Shown here piece by piece: positions 48,402-63,539 of a DNA stretch of 64,000 nucleotides (position 1 is its first letter; each line of letters starts with the position of its first letter). The stretch is taken from the NCBI GenBank assembly GCA_034440575.1, contig JAOTOL010001188.1, positions 62,001 to 126,000 on the forward strand. Direction: 5' to 3'. The notes beneath the pieces were generated by a model that did no database searches, was not told the DNA's origin, and was given only the letters and a program-made list of their open reading frames with translations. This DNA is from Imbricaverruca yamaguchii (taxonomy: Eukaryota > Arthropoda > Thecostraca > Neoverrucidae). A program made the position numbers and the translations under genes.

Positions 48402-50406
48402 GCGTGACGGCAGTCTGCGACAGTCCACAGTCAGCGGGCGAGATGCATGTGCCACGCTGTCTCTTCCCAAACGTGGACGCTGGTGAATACCAAATAGTCG
48501 TCCGCCGTCCGACGTAGACCTAGGTATATCACGAAGCCATCACTAATTGCAAAGGTTCGAGGCATATAAATTGACATAAACTGCACTGATGATTCGTCCC
48601 GCTTTCTAATTTGAAGCATAATTTTAGAACCGTTTGCCCCGCATGTCATCGCTTGGATTCATAGCATGCGTCATATATTACCCTGCAGATCACGAACAGA
48701 AAAGGCAGACTGAATGAAATGCGCCGGGTACGACCGATGAACCAACCGTTTAATGAATACGACGAGTTTTGTTTTAATAGGTTTTGGCATGATTATGGAC
48801 TGCCTGCAAGATTTGACGTGAAATTACAGTCGTCACTCGGGGTTTGTGAAGTGTAACTTCAATTCGAGGTGCTGAATATGAATTACTTTATTCGTGCGAT
48901 TCGCCATTTCGTACGTTTCCCAGCCTGTGCTAATTTACGGGGTCTTGTCTGAAGAACATTTGCGGTGTCTGCCAACCAAGGAAGAGTTGCTTGCGGCGGA
49001 GACACATATATATACTTGGTCGATTCACAAGCTAGACACAAATGTACAACAGCATATCACATGAAAACTAGGATAAAGAGTTTGCACACATACGCATCCG
49101 TTCAAACTAAGGCAGAAGCCAATAAGAAAAACGTCAGAGACGCATACTATGAAAATGCCTTGCGCCTGGGCTGGCAACATTAAGTTCGATGCATCATACT
49201 GTGTACTGAGTGACACATATCGCACAAAGTCTGCGCACCCAATCTGGGAATGAATAAGTCGCCAACTTGTCTCGATGCGCCGCTTGCTATTCTCACCCAC
49301 AGTATGAAACACTGTCATTAGTGACAAACTCACCACGAAAGGCACAATTTGTGGAGAAGTCGAAAGCTTGGCAGATTGCCAGATCTTGGAGAGCCGCGTG
49401 CTTTCGGGCGAGTTTAAGCGTTGTGGTGTGGCTGCGTCATTTTTTTTAGCGCGCTACAATACCCGTCTGCGTTTTCACTGAGAAGTTCATCATAAGAGAT
49501 AGCAACTTACATTCCTGACAGTTTTCAAGTGCAATGGGCAGGCTACACGGGGCCGTGTATCGTATCTATGCCTAGATGAAGCAAAAGTTAACGCATAGTG
49601 GTAGGGTCAGACCAACATAGCAGCACTGCGAGGAACAGAATGTGTGCCGCTCTTTGGATGATATGCCAATGTACACATCTATACGAATCCACATAGACAG
49701 GAATGCACTGCTGTACCGCTTTACAAAATGTGGAGATCGGCCGATGAATCTGAGCAGAGGTTACTAAAAATCCGGTCCTCCCACGCTAGTTTCCCGCCAT
49801 TGTCTTATGTATTCGCAATATTGTCGTCGAGAAGCACATGCATAATTATCATGTAACGAGTTTAGAGATTCAGCGATTTATAGAAAATGGCCTTTCTTGA
49901 CCGCGAACTATTGCACGCGTAAAGATAGGCTGATGTGATTAGCATACCTCTGAATGCTGTGCTTCGAACATTCTGAGTGACTTGCGACGATGCAGGTTAT
50001 ATCTAGATCGATTATTTTAATGAATGAGGTCAACTGATCTGGTCCATTATTTACCATGCAGGCGACATTGATCAGCTGGTGCCTTCAAAAGATATGCTAA
50101 GATGGGTTGTCTATACCCTCTTCCCTACCAAACAAACGGAAGGTGGAAAATAGCTCAGCAAATTCCATGCTGAAGCTTCTGCTGGCGCGCGACAAACCAC
50201 GTAGTATGAAACCGAACGCAAGCAATCCATTGATAACTTCGTTTTCTAATTTAGCCGATAGCCTAGCTTTGTCTTCTAAGTAAATGCTATAGTGAAGTCT
50301 ATGCGCTTATGGGCGGATGTCATATACGCACTGTGTAGTTACCATCCCAAAGTCCGTGGAAGATGTGTGCGGCATTTGTCTTGACTATCGCTGTTTGTAT
50401 TGATAT
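48402..50406. other. Stretch without a supported gene
   Basis: Short frames, no arrays, no domains. Confidence 0.5.
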
Positions 50407-50592
50407 GTGTCGAGAAACTTCTGGTGCTGGTATTTGTGTTATTTAACGACGCATCCGATTGCTCGGTCATGTAGCGTCGCCAACCCCTCACGTCGATTGG
50501 TCGCGAGTGGACAACGCAAAGTCGCCGGTTGTCGGATTCGAACCCGCGATCACGAGTCCGACTCCCCACCGATTGAGCTACCCGCGGCCTCG
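50407..50592 (-). mobile_element. tRNA-derived SINE
   Basis: On the minus strand the head contains a perfect A-box in GGGTAGCTCAATCGG and a perfect B-box in GGGTTCGAATCC. The body carries GCTACATGACCGAGCAATCG then GATGCGTCGTTAAATAAC, a diverged form of the 3' domain seen alone at 10852, 22477 and 56226, and ends in ACAAATACC-like sequence. Anticodon-stem mismatches argue against a functional tRNA. Confidence 0.8.
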
Positions 50593-51989
50593 TGCCGCGA
50601 AACCTCACGGGTTCGCTTTGTTTACTCGGCAAAACACTTCGCGCACTGCTGCGGCTAGCTGAAGTGCCACCCCCTCCATCATTATGATGCATCGCGGGGG
50701 ACAGTGACAGAATCAGATCCATCCCAGGGCCCACCTGCGTCAGACCAGCGTCCAGAGCTCCCACGCCTCGCGCGGTAACATCAAACGCGTCCCGTCCTTG
50801 CAGGCCGCCGACCCAAAACCCGGTCGCCGACAGGCCGTCCGCCGCCTTCGTGCTCCGCCGTGCTCCGCCGTGATCCGCCGTGATCCATGTGCGGTGATCT
50901 GTAGTACGTGGTGCGAAGCTGTTGCGGGTAAAAACACAGGGCATTGTTCCCGCAGCAGATGTTCCAGTGCTGAGTGTAATTTATTGTGAGCAAAGTGCAG
51001 GTTTTATTCGCCATTCTACAGTTTACCTAGCACCGCACCGGTGCCAAGAAGCTTTCCCAAATGCTGAGATCGTCGATTTCTGTGGTTGGTGCACGGAAAT
51101 TAATTGGCCACTTTAGACAGATTTATTGGGTCATTAGATTGTCCGTTGTGGCTGACTTGGAGTTAATTTCGGCCGGGGATTGTTCGTGTACGTTCTTACA
51201 CGATGTTTGCACCTTGTGCTGATCGATGAGCCTTTAGCAGAACTTCCCTCGATTTCAGGTGCTGGATTCAAGATCGGGAGGTGGCAGGAACTGTGATAAG
51301 GTTCTCGACGCGGTCTCTCCTTGACGTCCGCGCCATCTGCCTGCCACAGTCTCGATGTCGGCCTGCCTGGCGCTGACGCTAGCGTCAGTGTCGGTATCGG
51401 CCGGAAGACATCATGGCGCTGATGTCGACGTCAGCAACAGTGTCGGTGGTGGTGTCGGACAGCGGTCGCCATGACGCTTTCTCTCTGCAGCGAATATTCC
51501 GCGTTCTGAGCACTCCACCGGAGGCTGCAGTCGCCAGCGTGACATGGTGCGGCGCCCTGCCCATGTTGCGCTGACCGGGCGTACGCAGCTGACCTGACCT
51601 GACCCGGGTGACATCGGCGGTGGCGGCGGTGGGACGGACAGTAGGCAGATCTCTGTATGGCTGGTCACGATGTCCCCGCCCCGCGATGTCTGCGATTCGT
51701 GGCGACATCAGCTGCTGTGGCAGGGTGTAAGCGCAGCCCGCCGCGAGTTAGTTCAGCGTAGCAATACTGACGAAGTGGCAGGTGGTGTGTTCGGTCTTCC
51801 GCCTCAGATCAGCTGCGTGTTCTAGTCATCGGACCATGCCACGATGAAAGTATATATTGCAATCTGTGATATCGACCGATGAGATATGCGGGAATATACG
51901 CATGATGTGCGGCAATGCTTGTGTCCGTTGACATCTCTATTTTCACCTGTGCACCTCAGCCGGTCGAAAAGTCGGGGTCAGATTTGTTG
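50593..51989. other. Stretch without a supported gene
   Basis: A small run of CCGCCGTG repeats lies at about 50845-50885 and a GC-rich part at 51300-51720. No frame with a domain. Confidence 0.45.
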
Positions 51990-52200
51990 ACCAGGCATCT
52001 TACCACCGAAGCAAGGCCTGTCGCACTACTGGTAATGTGTCTGACGATAATGATCTCGAAGACTCGTGAATCAGGCATTTTAACACTGACGTAAGATGCC
52101 TGATTCACGGCATATAACGGCATCGGCAGGCACATCACGTGAAGTGCCTGTCGCACTGCTCGTGATGTGTGTCTACCGATAATGATCCCGGAGACGTGTG
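51990..52200. repeat. Imperfect ~128-bp duplication with internal inverted repeat
   Basis: GCCTGTCGCACTACTGGTAA near 52017 recurs diverged near 52146, each followed by CGATAATGATC. Between them GTGAATCAGGCAT (52066-52078) and its complement (52096-52108) form a 13-bp stem with 17-nt spacer. Confidence 0.75.
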
Positions 52201-52276
52201 GATCTGAACTGGCGACCCCGGCATCGCTGTACCTGGAGGGCGGGCCAGGTCACTTAACCAGGCGGCCACGCGCGCG

Positions 52277-53566
<1,290 letters not shown>

Positions 53567-54545
53567 ACAGACAGCCGGGACCACGAGCTGGTGGACCACA
53601 GGCAGCCGGGACCACGGGCTGGAGGACCACAGATAGTCGGGACCACGGGCTGGAGGACCACAGATGGTCGGGACCACGGGCTGGCGGACCACAGATGGTC
53701 GGGACCACGGGCTGGCGGACCACAGATGGCCGGGACCACGGGCTGGCGGACCACAGATGGCCGGGACCACGGGCTGGCGGACCACAGATGGTCGGGACCA
53801 CGGGCTGGCGGACCACAGACAGCCGGGACCACGGGCTGGCGGACCACAGGCAGCCGGGACCACAGATGGCCGAGTCCACAGGCTGGCGGACCACAGATGG
53901 CCGGGACCACGGGCAGCCGGGACCACGGGCTGGCGGGCCACAGATGGCCGGGACCACAGGCTGCCGGACCACAGGTGGCCGGGTCCACGGGCTGGCGGAC
54001 CACAGATGGCAGACCACAGATGGCCGGGACCACGGGCTGGCGGACCACAGATGGCCGGGACCACGGGTTGGCGGACCACAGGCAGCCGGGACCACGGGCT
54101 GGCGGACCACAGGCAGCCGGGACCACAGATGGCTGGGACCACAGGTTGGCGGACCACAGATGGCTGGGACCACGGGCTGGCGGACCACAGTGGCGGACCA
54201 CGGGCATGGCCGGGACCACGGGATGGCTGGGACCACAGGTTGGCGGACCACAGATGGCCGGGACCACGGGCAGCGGACCACGGGCTGGCGGGCCACAGAT
54301 GGCCGGGACCACAGGCTGCCGGACCACAGGTGGCCGGGACCACGGGCTGGCGGACCACAGATGGCGGACCGATGGCCGGGACCACAGGTTGGCGGACCAC
54401 AGGCAGCCGGGACCACGGGCTGGCGGACCACAGGCAGCCGGGACCACAGATGGCTGGGACCACAGGTTGGCGGACCACAGATGGCTGGGACCACAGGTTG
54501 GCGGACCACAGATGGCAGACCGCAGATGGCCGAGACCACGGGCTG
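53567..54545. repeat. 31-bp minisatellite built of two half-units, about 31 copies
   Basis: Each 31-bp unit joins GGACCACAGATGGCCG and GGACCACGGGCTGGC, themselves related, so the array derives from a 15/16-bp ancestor. AGGCAGCCG replaces AGATGGCCG in some copies. A block of several units recurs (about 53810-53960 and 54240-54330), showing higher-order duplication. All frames are open on both strands; none is a gene. Confidence 0.96.
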
Positions 54546-54867
54546 GAGAGGGCACATTCGGGGACGCCAACTGGCTGACTGCAATAGGGGGAGGGGGATT
54601 AGCGGGACATTTGTGGATTTTCAATGGTGGGGCGGACGAAGGTGCCGCTCGCTATACCATGGGCGGCCGATTTAACGACCCTCGGATTTATGTTAATGCC
54701 GTCCGAACTGCTTATTGCAGCTGCACAGTACTCTCCGTTCAAGTAATCAATCTGGCATCTTGTGGCAAAACAATGTCTCGGAGGCACGTTCTCGGTGATG
54801 CCGTTGCGCAGCCTCGGGCAGGCTGTTGCAAATGATATATGGTCGCCATGCACCGCAACACGACCGC

Positions 54868-55672
54868 CGCCAGGCCCTGCAGGCCCTGCAGCCACCAACA
54901 CCGCCGCGAGCCCCTGCAGCTCCTGTCGGCCAACTCCGCCGCCAGCCTCTGCAGCTCCTGCAGTTCCTGCCGGCCAACACCGCCGCCAGCCTCTGCAGCT
55001 CCTGCAGCTCCTGCAGCTCCTGTCGGCCAACTCCGCCGCCAGCCCCTGCAGCTCCTGTCGGCCAACACCGCCGCCAGCCTCTGCAGCTCCTGCAGCTCCT
55101 GTCGGCCAACTCCGTCGCCAGTTCCTGCAGCTCCTGCAGCTCCTGTCGGCCAACTCCGCCGCCAGCTCCTGCAGTCCCTGCAGCTCCTGTCGGCCAACAC
55201 CGCCGCCAGCTCCTGCAGTTCCTGTCGGCCAACACCGCCGCCAGCTCCTGCAGTTCCTGCAGCTCCTGTCGGCCAACACCGCCGCCAGCTCCTGCAGTTC
55301 CTGCAGCTCCTGTCGGCCAACACCGCCGCCAGCCTCTGCAGCTCCTGCAGCTCCTGTCGGCCAACACCGCCGCCAGCTCCTGCAGCTCCTGTCGGCCAAC
55401 ACCGCCGCCAGCCTCTGCAGCCCCTGCAGCTCCTGTCGGTAAACACCACCGCCAGCCTCTGCAGCTCCTGCAGCTCCTGTCGGCCAACACCGCCGCCAGC
55501 CCCTGCAGCTCCTGTCAGGCGACACCGCCGCCAGCTCCTGCAGTTCCTGTCGGCCAACACCGCCGCCAGCTCCTGCAGCTCCTGTCGGCCAACACCGCCG
55601 CCAGCCTCTGCAGCTCCTGCCAGCCAACACCGCCGCCAGCCTCTGCAGGCCCTGCAGCTCCTGTCAGCCAAC
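54868..55672. repeat. ~35-bp minisatellite with variable CTGCAGCTC inserts, about 20 copies
   Basis: The core GTCGGCCAACACCGCCGCCA is followed by GCTCCTGCAGTTCCT or GCCTCTGCAGCTCCT, with zero to two extra CTGCAGCTC nonamers giving 35, 44 or 53 bp. PstI-like CTGCAG recurs. Open frames on both strands are artefacts. Confidence 0.96.
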
Positions 55673-56029
55673 AAAGGCGGCCGGACAGACAAGACAATCG
55701 CCGCGCTCCATTCAGTTGCGCGTCGGCATCATCGCGGCGCGACACCTGTACACTGAAGCTCGTGCCGGACACCCGCACTGCTGTCTGAGTTATGGCGCGT
55801 CTCGCCACCGGAGGCTCGCCACCGGAGGTTCGCCGTCTGCGGGGAGCGGGACGGCGCGAGCGGCTGTGTTGCCGGTGACCCACCCTGCGGGTGTACACAC
55901 CGGCTCGCGGCGCCAGCCGTCCGTGTCGTGCTGGTCAGAGGTGCTGTCAGGCCTCTGCGGGCGCAGTGGCAGCCAGAAGAACACAAGGAACGGGATAGCG
56001 TCCAAAGACCATACGCTACTACGATAGTT
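55673..56029. other. GC-rich spacer without a supported gene
   Basis: Contains a doubled CGCCACCGGAGGCT-type phrase near 55803-55830; nothing else. Confidence 0.45.
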
Positions 56030-56211
56030 CGGTCGGTGGATCACTGCCCTATGTCGTCTCCTTTGTTCTGCTTAGCTCAGTTGGTAGATCACTGCCATAT
56101 GTCGTCTCCTTCGTTCTGCTTAGCTCAGTTGGTAGATCACTGCCATATGTCGTCTCCTTTGTTCTGCTTAGCTCAGTTGATGGATCACTGCCCTATGCCG
56201 TTTCCCCTTGT
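56030..56211 (+). repeat. 48-bp tandem repeat containing a tRNA 5' half
   Basis: Nearly four units. Each holds GCTTAGCTCAGTTGGTAGAT, which is the D-arm/A-box half of a tRNA, then CACTGCCATATGTCGTCTCC and TTTGTTCT. There is no B-box or 3' half. The outer copies are more diverged (GGTCGGTGGATC; GTTGATGGATC). Confidence 0.88.
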
Positions 56212-56225
56212 CCCGCTTGTGACAG

Positions 56226-56257
56226 CTAAATGACCTTGTAGTCGGCGCGCCCTTAAG
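56226..56257 (+). mobile_element. Tailless SINE/LINE 3'-end micro-insertion with 14-bp TSD
   Basis: CTAAATGACCTTGTAGTCGG followed by CGCGCCCTTAAG sits between perfect copies of CCCGCTTGTGACAG at 56212-56225 and 56258-56271. It is the same 3' domain as at 10852 and 22477 but only 32 bp and with no tandem tail (a shared CCC makes the right edge ambiguous by 3 bp). Confidence 0.78.
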
Positions 56258-56397
56258 CCCGCTTGTGACAGAGGATGCTGCTGCAGTCGACAGACGGTGC
56301 CCCTGCCTGTGGAAGATGGAAGACCTGTCGATGACAGAGGACGCAGTTGTGACTGCCTCTGGATGTCCATGCCGCCTTACTTGCAAAATGTACGCAT

Positions 56398-57232
56398 TGA
56401 CACGAGCATGCGACTATGTATGACATGATGACGATATTTGTGACGACACGAACATGTGACGATATATGACATGATGACAATATACGTGAAGATGCGCGTA
56501 CCCAGGATTTTTACATGGGACACGTTATACGTTATAGCACCGAACCCTTGTATCTACAATACTATTTCCAAAAATATACAGCCTGCATGCATTATGTCGT
56601 GAGATGAAGGTTGCCCACTTACCTTTGATGTAAAAGTACGCAGGATGTGGATTTCTGGAAAGGATGATAACAGCTGACACGAAGGCGATGGTCCTGAAGG
56701 CAGGTGACATGTACACAAACATGCAACACAATCAAAATAGCGACGAAAACTTCTTGCATACCCCAGATGCAGCAAGAGTAAGTGTCAAACAATCAACGCG
56801 ATGGAGTTCACGGGTAGTTCACGGGCAGGGCAGAGTTCACGGTACAGCACAAGGCACATGGCAGGATACAGGGCAGGACACAGGGCACTTTTAGATCAAA
56901 AGGGCACCTAATTGGGACAGACATAGGACGGGAAAGGGCACAGGGGCCAAAAGGAAATGTCATTTTTAGGCCAAAAGGGCAGTTTTGGGCCCAAAGGGCA
57001 CCTTTGGCACAGGCGGGGCACATAAGGCAGGTGATTTTTGGGCTAAAGTTGGGACATTCCGGCCAAGAGGGCACTTTTCGGTCAAAAGGGCACTTTTGGC
57101 CAAAAGAGCACTGGTTTCATGGGGGCCCGGGCCCCCTGCCCCCCCCCCCCTCCGGTGCGGCTATGGACACGAACATGTGACGATATATGACATGATGACG
57201 ATATATGTGACGGTATATGTCATGAGGGCGAT
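56398..57232. repeat. Duplicated GACACGAACATGTGACGATA blocks around a G/C-run region
   Basis: The phrase GACACGAACATGTGACGATA with ATGACATGATGAC occurs at about 56447-56480, diverged just before it (from 56399), and again at 57168-57202. Between them, 56810-57115 carries degenerate repeats of AAAAGGGCACTTTTGGCC, and 57121-57165 is GGGGGCCCGGGCCCCC with a C-run. G/C-rich palindromes of this kind occur at worn hAT-type ends, but I could not define a complete element. Confidence 0.55.
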
Positions 57233-57237
57233 AAACG

Positions 57238-57275
57238 AGAAAAAAAAAAAAAAAAAGCCCCAAAAAAAAAAAAAG
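57238..57275. repeat. Poly(A) tract, interrupted
   Basis: Two A runs separated by GCCCC. Confidence 0.9.
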
Positions 57276-58242
57276 CAATGAACTCCAATCTCCAACCCAC
57301 TCACAGCCGGGTCGTCTCGTATCCCCCCCCGTCGTCCCACCTGCACGGCTGGACAGAATTCCTCTAGATTTCCTCCTGGATGCCGTCAAGTCGGACGAGT
57401 GCTGCGTACACACACAGAAGTCACTGGCACGTCACGCATGCTCAAATCGGGGGCTGCAGGCGACCGGGCAGCTGTGGAGACCAGCGCTCTGTCGATGGAC
57501 TGACATGACGTGGTGACGTTGTGTGGTGACGTGTAGCGGTGACGTTGCCACGACACGCGACTGAGTTCGCGTCCGGCCGGCCCTCGCAAACACCACCCCA
57601 GCTGCATACTGACGGTTGTCCGTGTATCACAGCAATACATGCATCACGGTAGGGCTGTGTCGGAGACGAGAGTGGCAATCGTCGGTCACCACTCGCCACG
57701 TGTTGACGGTCGCCATGATTCGGTGTCGCCAGACCACGCCGACAGGCCGTCACTTGCTCTGTCCCCTCGCCCCGGCCCGTCCGGGTCACAGCCGCACTGC
57801 ACGCCCCCCCCCCCCCACCCCACCCTCCCCCCACTCGCCCGTCGGCAGCCGTCGGCAGCCGTCGGCAGATAACGGAGGAATGCTCGTCGGCACGTCGCGC
57901 CCGTCGGCCCGCTATCGGCCGGCGCAGATACTCCCGCCGACGGACACGGCCCTGCTGTCCGCCGCGCGCCGACACTATCCAGCAGCCGGTCAGCCCTCTC
58001 CGGCTCTGGACAGCCCTCCGTCTTACTGGATGACCCCCTTTACGGCCCTCCGACCCCCTCTGTGGCTGCCAGATCCTCTGTGACCCTTGGCACTGTCGTG
58101 GCGCTCAGCCCGGTGGTCCAGTGTGGCGTGAACTCGGCCTGGCTATTCCGTACCTCTTTGCCTTACTCTGGTCGTCTGCTACTTGGTTCGTGTGTTCCTG
58201 TATGTTGGCTATGTGAGAGATCGGAAGCACGTGAGCAAATTG
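57276..58242. other. GC-rich stretch without a supported gene
   Basis: 57440-58090 is GC-rich, includes a C-rich tract at 57805-57835 and a triple GCCGTCGGCA repeat at about 57840-57868. No domain is recognised in its frames. Confidence 0.45.
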
Positions 58243-61849
<3,607 letters not shown>

Positions 61850-62235
61850 GTGAATCATCTGCATTACCGGACCATAACCCGAGTCGGACACGGCCGCTAA
61901 ATTGCCGCGGTAACGAGGCGGCGGACATGGCGCGCGGAGCCGCGGCACGCCGCCGCCGGTGTTGCCGGCTAATTACCGGGAAACACCGGAATTATGCGGC
62001 ATGCCAGGCGGTCGGCCTGAGAACAGCGTGCGCCTGCCTCTGAGAGCAGGAACCGCCGCCGGCGGCCGGTCAAACACCGGTGTACATCGCCCCAATCACG
62101 GGTCAACAATTAACAACCAATTAGCCGGGCGGCAGTCGGGCGACGGCCGCCGGTCCGGCCGGCAATAGCCCCTCATAACCCGCGGCCGCTATTGCATATT
62201 GCAAATGCCCGCTGATCGGCTCGTAAATCTGTGCA
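61850..62235. promoter_or_regulatory. CpG-rich block with homeodomain/POU-like sites, candidate regulatory region
   Basis: GC-rich unique sequence interrupted by short AT-rich motifs: GGCTAATTACCGG, CAATTAACAACCAATTAG, and GCATATTGCAAATGCCC, which resembles an octamer/POU or C/EBP site. It has the texture of a developmental enhancer or CpG-rich promoter. No transcript evidence; purely motif-based. Confidence 0.25.
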
Positions 62236-62264
62236 ACGAGCGGCGGCGCAGGGCGGTCCGCCGG

Positions 62265-62825
62265 CCACCCTGACTGCGGGTGTATCCGGGCAGACGCGGG
62301 GTGGCGCCGCCACAAGCGTCCTGCACCTTGAGGCGGTCACCCTGAGACGGCCACCCTGACTGCGGGTGTATCCGGGCAGCCGCGGGATGGCGCCGCCACA
62401 AGCGTCCTGAACCTTGAGGCGGTCATCCTGAGACGGCCACCCTGAGACGGCCACCCTGAGACGGCCACCCTGAGACGGCCACCCAGAGACGGCCACCTTG
62501 AGGCGGTCACCCTGAGACGCCCACCCTCACTGTGGGTGTATCCGGACAGCCGCGAGATGGCGCCATCACAAGCGTCCTGCACCTTGAGACGGCCACCCTG
62601 AGACGACCACCCTGAGACGGCCACCCTGAGACGGTCACCCTGAGACGGCCACCCTGAGACGGACACCCTGAGACGACCACCCTGAGACGGCCACCCTGAG
62701 ACGGCCACCCTGAGACGGCCACCCTGAGACGGCCACCACCTTGAGACGGCCACCCTGAGACGGCCACCCCGAGACGGCCACCCTGAGACGGCCACCCCGA
62801 GACGGCCACCCTGAGACGGCCATCT
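62265..62825. repeat. 14-bp minisatellite with an interleaved longer repeat
   Basis: The base unit GAGACGGCCACCCT (variants GTCACC, GACACC) occurs in about 30 copies. A longer block with CTGCGGGTGTATCCGGGCAG, a GATGGCGCC stretch and CACAAGCGTCCT occurs three times (about 62272, 62357 and 62528), so a composite of long plus short units was duplicated. Confidence 0.95.
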
Positions 62826-63045
62826 TGGGACCTTGGCACATGCCGGAGCTGGGGTTCCTGGCGGCGATACGTACTGAAGTCGGTGGTAAAGCGTGACTGC
62901 TGCCGGGATTAGGGGTACCCGGAGCTGGGGGTGAACCGTGACTGATACTGTGGTTAGGGGGTACCAAAGTCGGGGGATTCCGCCGCAGTGAGTCACTGTG
63001 TTCCATATCGGTGACTTACTGTCAAGAAGGATGGTGGACCGTGGT

Positions 63046-63114
63046 CAGTATAGAGAGAGGGAGGGAGGAAGAGACAGAGATAATGAGATAGAGAGAGAAA
63101 GAGAGAGAGAGAGA

Positions 63115-63164
<50 letters not shown>

Positions 63165-63173
63165 GAGAGAAAG
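63046..63173. repeat. GA-rich microsatellite
   Basis: (GA)n with scattered interruptions. Confidence 0.96.
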
Positions 63174-63539
63174 ACGATGGGGCGCTGATCCCAAAACAGA
63201 AGCAGGGATCGTGAACCGTGACCGGTATCGGAGACAGTGTCGATCGGGCTGATCCTATAGTAGTCATACATGGTGAACCTTGACTCTTTCAATCCATCTC
63301 CCCCTGTATGACCTAGCACACCAGTTTGCTCTAAGCCCACGCTTTGTGGAAAAAAAGATGACTGCAACGAAATTAGTATGATGATTCACACTTAAGGCAG
63401 GCTGCCGGGCACTGACTCCAAAGCTCATTTATAGGAGCATACTTCGGCACTCTACATACGCGAATGCAGCCAGTGCACACCGCGCCAAGATCTCGTGCAC
63501 TGCATCTGTTCGTTCAGTTTGAATCCACGCTGATTCGAT

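Noticed and set aside
50507..50592. Functional tRNA gene on the minus strand
   Set aside because: A- and B-boxes are present but anticodon-stem pairing fails and the sequence continues into a SINE body.
54599..55788. Long frames rich in Cys-Arg-Ser-Trp or Pro-Ala
   Set aside because: They are translations of the 35-bp array in all frames, with no unique sequence of gene quality at either side.
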